Source: Bdellovibrionales bacterium
GTDB taxonomy: Bacteria; Bdellovibrionota; UBA1018
Assembly: GCA_018968995.1 (NCBI GenBank)
Contig: JAGWZD010000091.1
Location: 1 to 7,715, forward strand
Direction of reading: 5' to 3'
DNA length: 7,715 bases
The notes beneath the pieces are model-generated. The model made no database searches and was not told where the DNA came from. It saw only the letters and a program-made list of their open reading frames with translations. Position 1 is the stretch's first letter; each line of letters starts with the position of its first letter. Positions 1 to 6,604 of this stretch are shown one piece after another. Both the position numbers and the translations under genes were made by a program.

Positions 1-45
1 CTGTTGCCAAGTAGGTTTCAGGAAGCGAGGCCGAGGGCATCATGA
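1..45 (+). CDS. 3' end of an upstream gene, possibly rnpA (partial)
   Basis: Frame 1 is open from the window edge and ends in a TGA that overlaps the yidD start codon as ATGA. The visible tail is 14 residues, LLPSRFQEARPRAS. An rnpA gene (ribonuclease P protein component) directly upstream of yidD, often overlapping it, is the usual arrangement, so this could be the RnpA C-terminus. The tail carries no diagnostic motif, because the RnpA signature lies further upstream. Frame 2 is also open here, so the reading frame itself is not certain. The identification rests on position only. Confidence 0.35.
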   Translation: MLPSRFQEARPRAS

Positions 46-260
46 GCTTTCTAAGAGTGTGCTGGCGAGTGTATCGACTGGTGGTGTTCCCCATCTTGCA
101 CACTCTGTCTGGAGGGGGGGCTCATTTGGGCTGTCGACATGAGCCAAGTTGTAGTGTCTATGCGCTACATGTAATAGAGCAACAGGGTTGGCTTCGCGGA
201 GGACTAAAGGCCTCTGGGCGGGTGCTTAGCTGTCATCCTTGGGGCGGTAAGGGAAATTGA
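42..260 (+). CDS. yidD: YidD, membrane protein insertion efficiency factor (atypical C-terminus)
   Basis: This is a 72-residue protein of the YidD family, small membrane-associated proteins thought to help the Sec/YidC route of inner-membrane protein insertion. The family core is visible: an N-terminal amphipathic/hydrophobic stretch with the YRLVVFP segment (about residues 11-17), then GCRHEPSCSVYAL (30-42), matching the family's CRFxPSCSxYA block, and a final CHPWGG (64-69). The conserved cysteines at 31, 37 and 64 are present. It sits just upstream of yidC, the classic neighbour. Two things are odd: a glycine-rich extension (GGGAHLG) before the first cysteine, and an end at GGKGN without the usual GGxDPVP tail. 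The start ATG overlaps the previous stop, with a GAGGG at 33-37 close ahead of it. Confidence 0.9.
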   Translation: MSFLRVCWRVYRLVVFPILHTLSGGGAHLGCRHEPSCSVYALHVIEQQGWLRGGLKASGRVLSCHPWGGKGN

Positions 261-269
261 GGAAAAGGT
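259..269 (+). promoter_or_regulatory. Ribosome binding site of yidC
   Basis: The purine-rich stretch GAGGAAAAGGT begins inside the yidD stop codon and ends one base before the yidC ATG at 271. It supports that start and suggests translational coupling of yidC to yidD. The same 11 bases, with the same spacing, precede the acyl-CoA dehydrogenase gene at 4979. Confidence 0.7.
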
Positions 270-270
270 C

Positions 271-1848
271 ATGGATCGTAGAACATGGGTTGCTATTCTT
301 TTGTGCGCCGGAATCTTTGTGGCTTGGCAGCAGGTGGTGCTCAAAAAATATAAGCCACATCAAAGCGGGGCAACCCCAGCACAACAGGAGATTTCTCAGA
401 AGTCTCTAGCCGTAGGTAAAAATCAAGACTGGAGCAGCGCCACGGGAAAGGCCGAAGTACCCCCTATAGTGAAGCCGATTGTTCTCAAGAACGGGACTTT
501 GTCGATCGGTAACGATTCTAGCGCAATTCATTCTTGGATTTATCAGCCTGACCCCGCCTCCCCTAAGAAAGATCTAGAAGTATCGATGAACTCTTTGATT
601 GGTACTCTACCTCAAATCGAGTTTACGTTGAGCGAGCCCTTTTTTCAGGTTCGGGATATGAGGGGGGAACTTAAAGAGATTTCCTCCGGAGAGTACGAGT
701 GGAGCGCCGAAGACCAAGAAATAAAAATACGTCGAAGAACTAAGGTGAATTCCAATTTGGGCTATGTGGACGTGACTTACAGCGCCGAGTTCAAAAGCAC
801 GCTGCCTAAACACGCGTTTATTTCGATGCTGTATGATCAGGCGGGACGCCCTGAGGACGCGCACGACCGGCATTTGGTTTATTTCGCCGGCGATAAACAC
901 CAGTCCTTGGTTCCATCCAAGGTTAAGGAACTTACGGAAGTTCGAGGGCCCGTGAAATGGATTGGTTTAGAAAATCGATATTTCATATTTTCTGCGGTCG
1001 ACTTGGCCGGAACCGCATCCGCTTTGCTGCAGCCCGCGGTTTCGCAGCCTAGTGCACGTAATAGAATCGGTCTGGTTTACCCAGTCTCTAGCAATCGAGT
1101 CGAAATTCCTGTTCGAGTGTTTTTCGGTCCGAAGAGCATTGATGTACTAAAAGCAGTTCATCCGTCCCTCGATCATGCGGTAAGTTTCGGTCTCTTGTCT
1201 CCACTCGCATATGCGATTCTTCATTTCATGAAATGGCTTTTTTCGTTTTTCGGTAATTATGGAATTGCCATTATTCTTCTCACGGTTGTTCTAAAGATTT
1301 TGCTTTATCCGCTCACCTACAAGGGAGCCAAAAGCATGAAGAAGATGTCGGCGTTACAACCGCAAATGCAGAAAATTCGAGAAAAGTTTAAGGACAATAA
1401 AAATAAAGAAGCGATGAATCGTGAAATTATGGCTTTGATGAAGACTAGCGGAGCCAACCCTATAGGCGGTTGTCTTCCGATGCTTCTTCAGATGCCGATA
1501 TTTTTCGCTCTTTACCAAGTTTTATATAGTTCTTTTGAACTCTATCGCTCTCCATTTGCTCTCTGGATTCACGATTTGTCACAGAAGGATCCGTTTTTCG
1601 TAACCCCGATCCTTTTAACGGCGGTCATGTATCTTCAGTCCAAGCTTACTCCTGCGACCGGAATGGACCCTGCTCAGCGAAAGATGATGCAGGCCATGCC
1701 GGTGATTTTTGGAGTTTTCATGTTAACCCTACCGTCGGGATTGACCCTCTATATGCTGACCAATGCGATCGTTAGTATTATTCAGCAGCTCATGATTAAC
1801 AAAAAGCTTGGAATCAACCCTTCTCCAGCGGTGAGTTTTTCGAGCTGA
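271..1848 (+). CDS. yidC: YidC, membrane protein insertase
   Basis: This 525-residue protein is of normal length for a Gram-negative YidC/Oxa1 insertase, which folds inner-membrane proteins alone or with SecYEG. Residues about 7-24 form the first membrane segment. Residues about 60-300 form the large periplasmic beta-domain typical of diderm bacteria. Residues about 310-510 form the conserved insertase core with further hydrophobic segments near 310-348, 400-418, 443-457 and 473-509. The core shows YPLTYKGAKSMKKMSALQP (346-364), the cytoplasmic charged hairpin (365-392) and NPIGGCLPMLLQMPIFFALY (396-415). Lys342 lies in the membrane segment where E. coli YidC has its hydrophilic-groove arginine, and is probably its equivalent. 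The start follows the yidD stop by 10 bases with a strong ribosome binding site. The next gene is mnmE, without the jag/khpB gene often found between them. Confidence 0.97.
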   Translation: MDRRTWVAILLCAGIFVAWQQVVLKKYKPHQSGATPAQQEISQKSLAVGKNQDWSSATGKAEVPPIVKPIVLKNGTLSIGNDSSAIHSWIYQPDPASPKKDLEVSMNSLIGTLPQIEFTLSEPFFQVRDMRGELKEISSGEYEWSAEDQEIKIRRRTKVNSNLGYVDVTYSAEFKSTLPKHAFISMLYDQAGRPEDAHDRHLVYFAGDKHQSLVPSKVKELTEVRGPVKWIGLENRYFIFSAVDLAGTASALLQPAVSQPSARNRIGLVYPVSSNRVEIPVRVFFGPKSIDVLKAVHPSLDHAVSFGLLSPLAYAILHFMKWLFSFFGNYGIAIILLTVVLKILLYPLTYKGAKSMKKMSALQPQMQKIREKFKDNKNKEAMNREIMALMKTSGANPIGGCLPMLLQMPIFFALYQVLYSSFELYRSPFALWIHDLSQKDPFFVTPILLTAVMYLQSKLTPATGMDPAQRKMMQAMPVIFGVFMLTLPSGLTLYMLTNAIVSIIQQLMINKKLGINPSPAVSFSS

Positions 1849-1867
1849 AAAAGGGGCGGAAAGTCCT

Positions 1868-3280
1868 GTGGTAGAGTTTTCCGGATATTTGGCTCAGGAC
1901 ACGATAGTCGCTCGAATAACGGGCGCCGGCGGCGCCATTTCAGGTATTCGTCTCAGTGGCCCTAGTTCGATGGAGCTTCTCACTACGCTTTGTTTTGGGG
2001 TGTCGAACTTCAAGCCGAGAGAGCTGAAGCTTGTGAGGCTGGTGGCGCGTGATGGCCGAACCTTAGATGAATCGACGGCCGTTTTTTTTAGGGCCCCGAA
2101 CTCTTTTACGGGTGAGGACACCGTAGAAATTTTTATGCACGGAGGAAGTCTGATTGTGAACTCAGTGATCGCTGAGTTGCTCGATCTAGGCGCTCGGCAG
2201 GCACTACCGGGCGAGTTCAGTTTTAGGGCTGTAAGAAACGGCAAATTAACCGTCGATCAAGCTCAGGCCGTTCACGATCTCGTATCAGCGTCAAATAGCG
2301 TAGCCCATGAGTTGGCACTAGAGAGACTCTCGGGATCACAGTCGCGAGCATTTAGTGAGATTGCGGATCAACTGCGATCTACGATTGCTTTGACTGAGGC
2401 GGGGATTGATTTTTCAGATCAGGATTTAGATGAACTCGATCTTCAGAAGTTGAAACTCAGAGTCCTGCCAGCCTTACAGAACCTCAGGAAAATTTCGTCG
2501 AGTATTGATCGGGGAAGACGCATTCAAGAGGGTATTTCGGTGGTGCTCGCAGGGCTTCCAAATGCGGGTAAGTCGAGCTTGTTCAATGAGATTTTAGGAC
2601 AAGATCGGAGCATCACTTCGGATGAGGCCGGAACGACACGAGATATTGTCCGTGAGTCAGTCAGACTTCGCGCTTCGAATCACGCCGATGAGGCAACATT
2701 TATACTTCATGACACTGCAGGTCTTCGTGAAACAGCAGGCAAGGTGGAGCGCACTGGTGTCGAGCTAACAAGAGGCGCAGTTGCCAGTGCTGATATAGTG
2801 ACTTTTGTGCTTGAGCCAGGGTCGTCGAAAGACCTCGTATTACAGGAATGGCGGAGTTTGGGTGAACCCGGAGAAAAGTCGCTTCTCGTTCTTAATAAAG
2901 TCGACCTGATCGGCGGGCCAGACGGTAAGGTATGCAACCAAGAGCTAGAGGAATGGAAGCAGGCCTTATCGATCAAGAGGGCCGTTGCCGTTTCATCTCG
3001 TGGGCAAGTTGGAATCGAAGCTCTCGTTGGAGCTTTCGTGGAACTTGCTAAGGTTTGGGTCGATCGAGCACCAACAGAAACGGTCTTAACGCGGCAGGAT
3101 CAAGTAGATGCTGTCAATCAGGCGGCCACCGCCGTTCAACGGGCCCAGAGTGCAAAAACGCACGACATATTTGCCGCCGACCTGCGTCAAGCTCTGGAAA
3201 AGCTCACTTTTTTTATTGGTTCCACATCGGTTGATGATGTTTTGGGGCGGATCTTCTCCCAATTCTGTATCGGAAAATGA
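1868..3280 (+). CDS. mnmE: MnmE, tRNA uridine-5-carboxymethylaminomethyl(34) synthesis GTPase
   Basis: This 470-residue cytoplasmic GTPase of the MnmE/TrmE family works with MnmG to modify the wobble uridine (U34) of certain tRNAs. Residues about 1-120 are the formyl-tetrahydrofolate-binding N-domain and about 121-215 plus 380-470 the helical domain, with the G-domain inserted. Visible GTPase motifs are G1 GLPNAGKSS (229-237), GTTRD (255-259, the switch I/K-loop region), DTAG (282-285) and NKVD (343-346). Glu294 lies 12 residues after the DTAG aspartate, the spacing of the E. coli catalytic glutamate. The C-terminus ends FSQFCIGK, the family hallmark with its cysteine at 467. The start is a GTG with GGGGCGGA 7 bases upstream, 19 bases after the yidC stop. 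The N-terminal PPGRGG-like loop is replaced by TGAGGAISG (18-26). The partner gene mnmG is not next to it. Confidence 0.97.
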   Translation: MVEFSGYLAQDTIVARITGAGGAISGIRLSGPSSMELLTTLCFGVSNFKPRELKLVRLVARDGRTLDESTAVFFRAPNSFTGEDTVEIFMHGGSLIVNSVIAELLDLGARQALPGEFSFRAVRNGKLTVDQAQAVHDLVSASNSVAHELALERLSGSQSRAFSEIADQLRSTIALTEAGIDFSDQDLDELDLQKLKLRVLPALQNLRKISSSIDRGRRIQEGISVVLAGLPNAGKSSLFNEILGQDRSITSDEAGTTRDIVRESVRLRASNHADEATFILHDTAGLRETAGKVERTGVELTRGAVASADIVTFVLEPGSSKDLVLQEWRSLGEPGEKSLLVLNKVDLIGGPDGKVCNQELEEWKQALSIKRAVAVSSRGQVGIEALVGAFVELAKVWVDRAPTETVLTRQDQVDAVNQAATAVQRAQSAKTHDIFAADLRQALEKLTFFIGSTSVDDVLGRIFSQFCIGK

Positions 3281-3303
3281 TGGGCATTCAGCTATAGCAA
3301 TGA

Positions 3304-3313
3304 AACCGCGGTT
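3304..3313. promoter_or_regulatory. Perfect 10-base palindrome ahead of the acyl-CoA operon (candidate operator)
   Basis: AACCGCGGTT reads the same on both strands and lies in the 54-base gap between mnmE and the hydroxyacyl-CoA dehydrogenase gene, just upstream of its ribosome binding site. With flanks it reads GAAACCGCGGTTAT, which partly resembles the GAAAC-N(2-4)-GTTTC/G type of site described for the TetR-family fatty-acid regulator PsrA. The right arm matches only in GTT. No clear -35/-10 promoter pair is visible in the gap, so the operator role is only a guess. Confidence 0.2.
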
Positions 3314-3320
3314 ATCGCAC

Positions 3321-3326
3321 AGGAGG
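3321..3326 (+). promoter_or_regulatory. Strong ribosome binding site of hbd
   Basis: A perfect AGGAGG lies 8 bases before the ATG at 3335 and fixes that start. It is the strongest Shine-Dalgarno sequence in the window. This fits the first gene of a separately translated unit, since the gene is not overlapped by mnmE. Confidence 0.85.
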
Positions 3327-3334
3327 TCGCATTC

Positions 3335-4186
3335 ATGCTCAAATTAGGGGTGTTGGGGGCTGGTCAGATGGGCCTAGGGATTGCCCAAACGGCGGCGCAG
3401 AGCGGACTTTCGGTTTTGCTCGCAGATGCAAGTCTTCAGCAAGCTCAAAAAGGGCGAGAAAAGATTTCTACCCAGCTTCAAAAGCTTTGTGACAAGGGCA
3501 AGATCCTTGCTGCCGATCAAGAGCGCGCGCTCGGTCTGATTATACCAGTATCCTCTCTCGCAGACCTGAAAGACAGCGAGTTTATTGTAGAAGCAGTGTC
3601 AGAGCAGCCTGAGTTGAAGTTTAGACTTTTTCGTGAATTAGACTCAGCCGTCCGTGAGGATGCGATCTTAGCTAGTAACACTTCTTCCATTAGCATTACG
3701 CGGATTGCTGCTCAGACGAAACGACCCCATAGGGTCGCAGGAATTCACTTTATGAATCCCGTTCCAGTGATGAAGCTAGTAGAGGCAATTCGTGGGATTC
3801 AGACGTCTGACGAGACGTTTACAAAGGTTCGTGAGTTAGCCGAAAAAATGGGAAAGACCGTTGTTGAGGCAAAGGACGTTCCTGGCTTCGCAGTCAACCG
3901 GATTTTGATGCCCATGATTAATGAAGCGATCTATGCCCTATATGAAGGAGTAGCGTCGATTGAGGATATCGATGCGGCGATGAAGCTAGGTACAAATCAA
4001 CCTATGGGTCCACTAACTTTGGCCGACTTTATCGGGCTAGATACGTGTCTTGCCATTATGGAAGTTCTTCATGATGGGTTGGGAGATACCAAGTATCGTC
4101 CATGCCCTTTACTGAAAAACTATGTGGCTGCCGGATGGTTCGGGCGCAAAACGGGGAAAGGCTTCTACACTTATGACACAGCCTAA
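3335..4186 (+). CDS. hbd: 3-hydroxyacyl-CoA dehydrogenase, 3-hydroxybutyryl-CoA dehydrogenase type
   Basis: This 283-residue protein matches the usual length (about 280) of single-function NAD(P)-dependent 3-hydroxybutyryl-CoA dehydrogenases, which interconvert 3-hydroxyacyl-CoA and 3-oxoacyl-CoA. The N-terminal Rossmann fold has [10 protein letters not shown] (8-17). The catalytic set is complete with family spacing: Ser117 in SNTSS, His138 in GIHFMNPVP, Glu150, and Asn188 in PGFAVNRI. The C-terminal dimerisation/substrate domain carries [16 protein letters not shown] (221-236) and ends [14 protein letters not shown] (267-280). It lacks the fused hydratase domain of FadB-type proteins, and a separate hydratase gene overlaps its 3' end by 14 bases. 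Direction is not set by sequence: it could serve beta-oxidation or butyryl-CoA/hydroxybutyrate formation. The symbol hbd is given by family resemblance and paaH or fadB2 would also be used. Confidence 0.92.
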   Translation: MLKLGVLGAGQMGLGIAQTAAQSGLSVLLADASLQQAQKGREKISTQLQKLCDKGKILAADQERALGLIIPVSSLADLKDSEFIVEAVSEQPELKFRLFRELDSAVREDAILASNTSSISITRIAAQTKRPHRVAGIHFMNPVPVMKLVEAIRGIQTSDETFTKVRELAEKMGKTVVEAKDVPGFAVNRILMPMINEAIYALYEGVASIEDIDAAMKLGTNQPMGPLTLADFIGLDTCLAIMEVLHDGLGDTKYRPCPLLKNYVAAGWFGRKTGKGFYTYDTA

Positions 4187-4964
4187 TGTTGTGACCTCTC
4201 GTCAGGACCCTGGGGTTCTGTACATATCCGTATCTCGAGCCGATTCACTAAACGCATTGAATCTAGCGACTCTTCATGAGCTGCGTTCTGCTTTGGTGGC
4301 CGCCGATTCGGACCCAAGCGTCAGGGTGATTGTCCTCACAGGCACCGGAGAGAAGTCATTCATCGCTGGAGCCGATATTCTTGAAATGAAGGAAATGGAC
4401 ACTCGCGAGGCTGTGGAGTTTTCTAAGCTCGGAAATGAAGTTGCCAGACTCTTGGAAAGAGCCTCTAAACCCACGATAGCAGCCGTAAATGGCTTTGCCT
4501 TAGGCGGCGGCTGTGAAATGGCGACTGCTTGCGACTTTATTCTGGCCTCTGAATCCGCACTTTTTGGTCAGCCAGAGGTGAGTTTGGGGCTGATTCCAGG
4601 GTTTGGTGGCACCTATCGACTCATGAGACATGTAGGCCTAGCGCGAGCCAAAGAGTTAATTTTTACTGGAAAAAAACTAAAAGCGAGCGAGGCATATCAA
4701 CTTGGACTCGTGTCGCAAGTGTTCGCTACCTCGGAGTTTCGAGAGAAAGTTCAAGAAGTGGCAGCTCAAATTTCTAGAAACTCATTACCGGCCCTGATGA
4801 AGTGTAAGCAATTGATGAACGAGTTTTCGGAGAGTGTCGGGTTGAGCTTTAAGATGGATGCTGAAGCTCACGCGTTTGGACGGCTGTTTGGCTCGCAGGA
4901 CCAAATAGAGGGGCTCTTAGCATTTGCTGAAATGCGAAAACCTAAATTTGAAGGAAACTCCTAA
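4173..4964 (+). CDS. Enoyl-CoA hydratase (crotonase family)
   Basis: This is a 263-residue crotonase-fold protein of normal length, expected to hydrate trans-2-enoyl-CoA (for example crotonyl-CoA) to 3-hydroxyacyl-CoA. The oxyanion-hole and active-site motifs are clear: SFIAGADI (62-69), [12 protein letters not shown] (106-117) and [17 protein letters not shown] (131-147). Both catalytic glutamates of true hydratases are present, Glu115 and Glu135, 20 residues apart as in rat mitochondrial hydratase (144 and 164). This argues for a hydratase rather than an isomerase or another crotonase member. I chose the ATG at 4173 because it follows a purine-rich GGGGAAAGG (4153-4161), starts just before the crotonase fold and overlaps hbd by only 14 bases. 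An ATG at 4122 would add 17 residues read out of frame from the hbd coding sequence. It was probably named crt, fadB1 or paaF in relatives; chain-length preference cannot be read from sequence. Confidence 0.93.
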   Translation: MTQPNVVTSRQDPGVLYISVSRADSLNALNLATLHELRSALVAADSDPSVRVIVLTGTGEKSFIAGADILEMKEMDTREAVEFSKLGNEVARLLERASKPTIAAVNGFALGGGCEMATACDFILASESALFGQPEVSLGLIPGFGGTYRLMRHVGLARAKELIFTGKKLKASEAYQLGLVSQVFATSEFREKVQEVAAQISRNSLPALMKCKQLMNEFSESVGLSFKMDAEAHAFGRLFGSQDQIEGLLAFAEMRKPKFEGNS

Positions 4965-4978
4965 GAGAGGAAAAGGTT

Positions 4979-6154
4979 ATGTCTGTATCGCCAGTTTTTG
5001 GTTGGCCTGAGGTAGATGAGTCGAAAAAGATTCTATTAGAGCAGATTCGGAGTTTTGCTGCGACAGAGATTGCACCCAAGGCGAAAGAGCTCGATGATTC
5101 TGGCAGATTTCCCACCGAGATCGTGAAGCAGCTTGGGGAAATGGGCCTTATGGGCATGGCTGTTCCCGAGGAATGGGGCGGAGCAGGAATGGATACCGTG
5201 TCCTATGCGATGGCCATGGAGGAAGTTTCGGCAGCCTGTGCCTCCACAGGGGTGATCATGTCAGTGAATAATTCGCTCGTATGTGCACCGCTTGCAAAGT
5301 TTGGGTCCGATGACCAGAAGAAAAAGTTTTTGGCGCCTCTCGCGCGGGGAGAAAAGCTGGGATGCTTTGCGTTGTCTGAGCCGGGGCATGGTTCTGATCC
5401 CGCTGGTTTAAAACTACAGGCATTGCGAGTGGATGGAGGCTGGAAGCTACGTGGGAGCAAGAACTGGATTACCAATGGGCGTGAGGCCGACGTGGCGATC
5501 GTTTTTGCGAATCAGGATCGATCCAAGGGCCACAAGGGAATTTGCGCCTTTATTGTCGACACGAAGTCTTCAGGATTTCAGGTTGCTAAATTAGAAGACA
5601 AGCTTGGCATCACGGCTTCGTCGACCGCAGCACTTTTTTTCGACGACGTGTTTGTTCCTGAGAGCTGCCTTCTGGGTCAAGAGGGCGAGGGCTTGAAAAT
5701 TGCGCTCTGGACGCTTGATGGAGGAAGAATTGGAATCGCCTCTCAAGCGCTTGGAATTGCCCGATGTGCGTTTGACGCATCTAAGCGATTTGCAAGCGAG
5801 CGGGAACAGTTTGGCGCCCCCATTTCGAAGCTGCAGGCCATTCAGTTTTTTTTGGCAGATATGGCCACGCGGCTGGAGGGAGCCCGCCTCTTGACCTGGC
5901 ACGCCGCGCGGGCAAAGGATCTCGGGTGTCGCTATACAAAGGAAGCGGCCATGGCAAAGCTTGCGGCGGCTGAGGCAGCGATGTGGATCACCACTAAGGC
6001 GATTCAAGTACATGGCGGGTACGGATTTACGAAGGAATATGTCGTGGAAAGAAACTTCCGGGACGCCAAGATAACGGAAATTTATGAGGGAACATCCGAG
6101 ATTCAAAGGCTCGTGATAGCGGCCCAGGAGCTCGCGGAGCTGAAGCAAGGATGA
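4979..6154 (+). CDS. Acyl-CoA dehydrogenase, short-chain (butyryl-CoA) type
   Basis: This 391-residue FAD enzyme oxidises acyl-CoA to trans-2-enoyl-CoA and passes electrons to electron-transfer flavoprotein. The domain order is normal: a helical N-domain (about 13-125), a middle beta-domain with [15 protein letters not shown] (129-143) and WITNG (163-167), and a C-terminal helical domain with [16 protein letters not shown] (275-290), HGGYGF (345-350) and [14 protein letters not shown] (368-381). Glu370 in YEGT is the catalytic base at the position used by short- and medium-chain enzymes, unlike isovaleryl- and long-chain enzymes. The closest look is to short-chain/butyryl-CoA dehydrogenases, but branched-chain substrates are possible. 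It starts 14 bases after the hydratase stop with GAGGAAAAGGT just ahead, and its stop overlaps the next gene. No etfA or etfB gene is in the window, so the electron acceptor must be encoded elsewhere. Confidence 0.94.
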   Translation: MSVSPVFGWPEVDESKKILLEQIRSFAATEIAPKAKELDDSGRFPTEIVKQLGEMGLMGMAVPEEWGGAGMDTVSYAMAMEEVSAACASTGVIMSVNNSLVCAPLAKFGSDDQKKKFLAPLARGEKLGCFALSEPGHGSDPAGLKLQALRVDGGWKLRGSKNWITNGREADVAIVFANQDRSKGHKGICAFIVDTKSSGFQVAKLEDKLGITASSTAALFFDDVFVPESCLLGQEGEGLKIALWTLDGGRIGIASQALGIARCAFDASKRFASEREQFGAPISKLQAIQFFLADMATRLEGARLLTWHAARAKDLGCRYTKEAAMAKLAAAEAAMWITTKAIQVHGGYGFTKEYVVERNFRDAKITEIYEGTSEIQRLVIAAQELAELKQG

Positions 6155-6558
6155 GCATGAGTGCGCCAATCAGAGTTTTGGTGGCAAAGCCAGGATTAGA
6201 TGGTCATGACCGTGGCGCGAAGGTGGTGGCGCGGGCTCTCCGGGATGCCGGATTTGAGGTCATTTATACTGGGCTTCATCAGACTCCGGAGATGATCGTG
6301 AACACGGCGGTTCAGGAGGATGTCCAGGTGATTGGGCTGAGTATTCTGTCGGGAGCCCATCTCGTATTGGTGCCAGACATCGTGAAAAAGCTTTCTGAAA
6401 AGGGGCTTTCTGATGTGCTTTTGCTTGTCGGAGGAATCATTCCTGACGAAGATTTGTCCTCTCTGAAGATTGCCGGCGTACATATGGTTTTTACTCCAGG
6501 CACACCACTTCCAGATGTGGTGAAGTACATCAAGGAAAACGCCCCTCAGCGAAAATAG
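6151..6558 (+). CDS. Adenosylcobalamin-binding small subunit of an acyl-CoA mutase (methylmalonyl-CoA or isobutyryl-CoA type)
   Basis: This 135-residue protein is a stand-alone B12-binding domain, the small subunit of two-part acyl-CoA mutases, which rearrange carbon skeletons by radical chemistry. The base-off/His-on motif DxHxxG is intact at 17-22 (Asp17, His19, Gly22), with His19 the expected lower cobalt ligand. The other cobalamin contacts are also seen: SIL (64-66) and GGIIPDED (94-101). Its length and sequence fit McmA2-type methylmalonyl-CoA mutase subunits as well as IcmB-type isobutyryl-CoA and 2-hydroxyisobutyryl-CoA mutase subunits, so substrate is open. The large catalytic subunit is not in the window. 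The ATG at 6151 overlaps the dehydrogenase stop as ATGA. A second ATG at 6157 has AAGGA (6147-6151) at better spacing and could be the true start. The next gene, nrdJ, also needs adenosylcobalamin. Confidence 0.9.
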   Translation: MSMSAPIRVLVAKPGLDGHDRGAKVVARALRDAGFEVIYTGLHQTPEMIVNTAVQEDVQVIGLSILSGAHLVLVPDIVKKLSEKGLSDVLLLVGGIIPDEDLSSLKIAGVHMVFTPGTPLPDVVKYIKENAPQRK

Positions 6559-6604
6559 CTTCTCTCCGCTTTGGGCAAAAAATAGAGCGATCAAATCAAG
6601 TTGT

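Noticed and set aside
1922..1937. GC-rich inverted repeat (GGCGCC twice, three bases apart) in the start of mnmE
   Set aside because: It encodes the Gly/Ala-rich loop of MnmE in frame. A 6-base stem inside coding sequence with no T-run is not a terminator and gives no sign of a separate function.
3108..3347. 79-codon open frame overlapping the mnmE end and the hbd start
   Set aside because: It is mostly an out-of-frame reading of the conserved MnmE C-terminus, shows no recognisable motif and runs across the strong hbd ribosome binding site.
4122..4172. Upstream extension of the enoyl-CoA hydratase to the ATG at 4122
   Set aside because: The added 17 residues do not resemble a crotonase N-terminus and only arise from reading the conserved hbd C-terminus in another frame. 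The ATG at 4173 fits the family length and has a purine-rich stretch ahead.
5591..6169. 192-codon open frame on the - strand opposite the acyl-CoA dehydrogenase
   Set aside because: It lies entirely against a well-conserved gene, resembles no family I recognise, and is rich in Arg, Leu, Ser and Cys as expected of an antisense shadow.
6541..6580. Possible terminator hairpin at the end of the B12 subunit gene
   Set aside because: GCCC (6541-6544) can pair with GGGC (6573-6576) and AGCG (6548-6551) with CGCT (6567-6570), but the stem is interrupted, the loop is about 15 bases, and it is followed by an A-run instead of a T-run.
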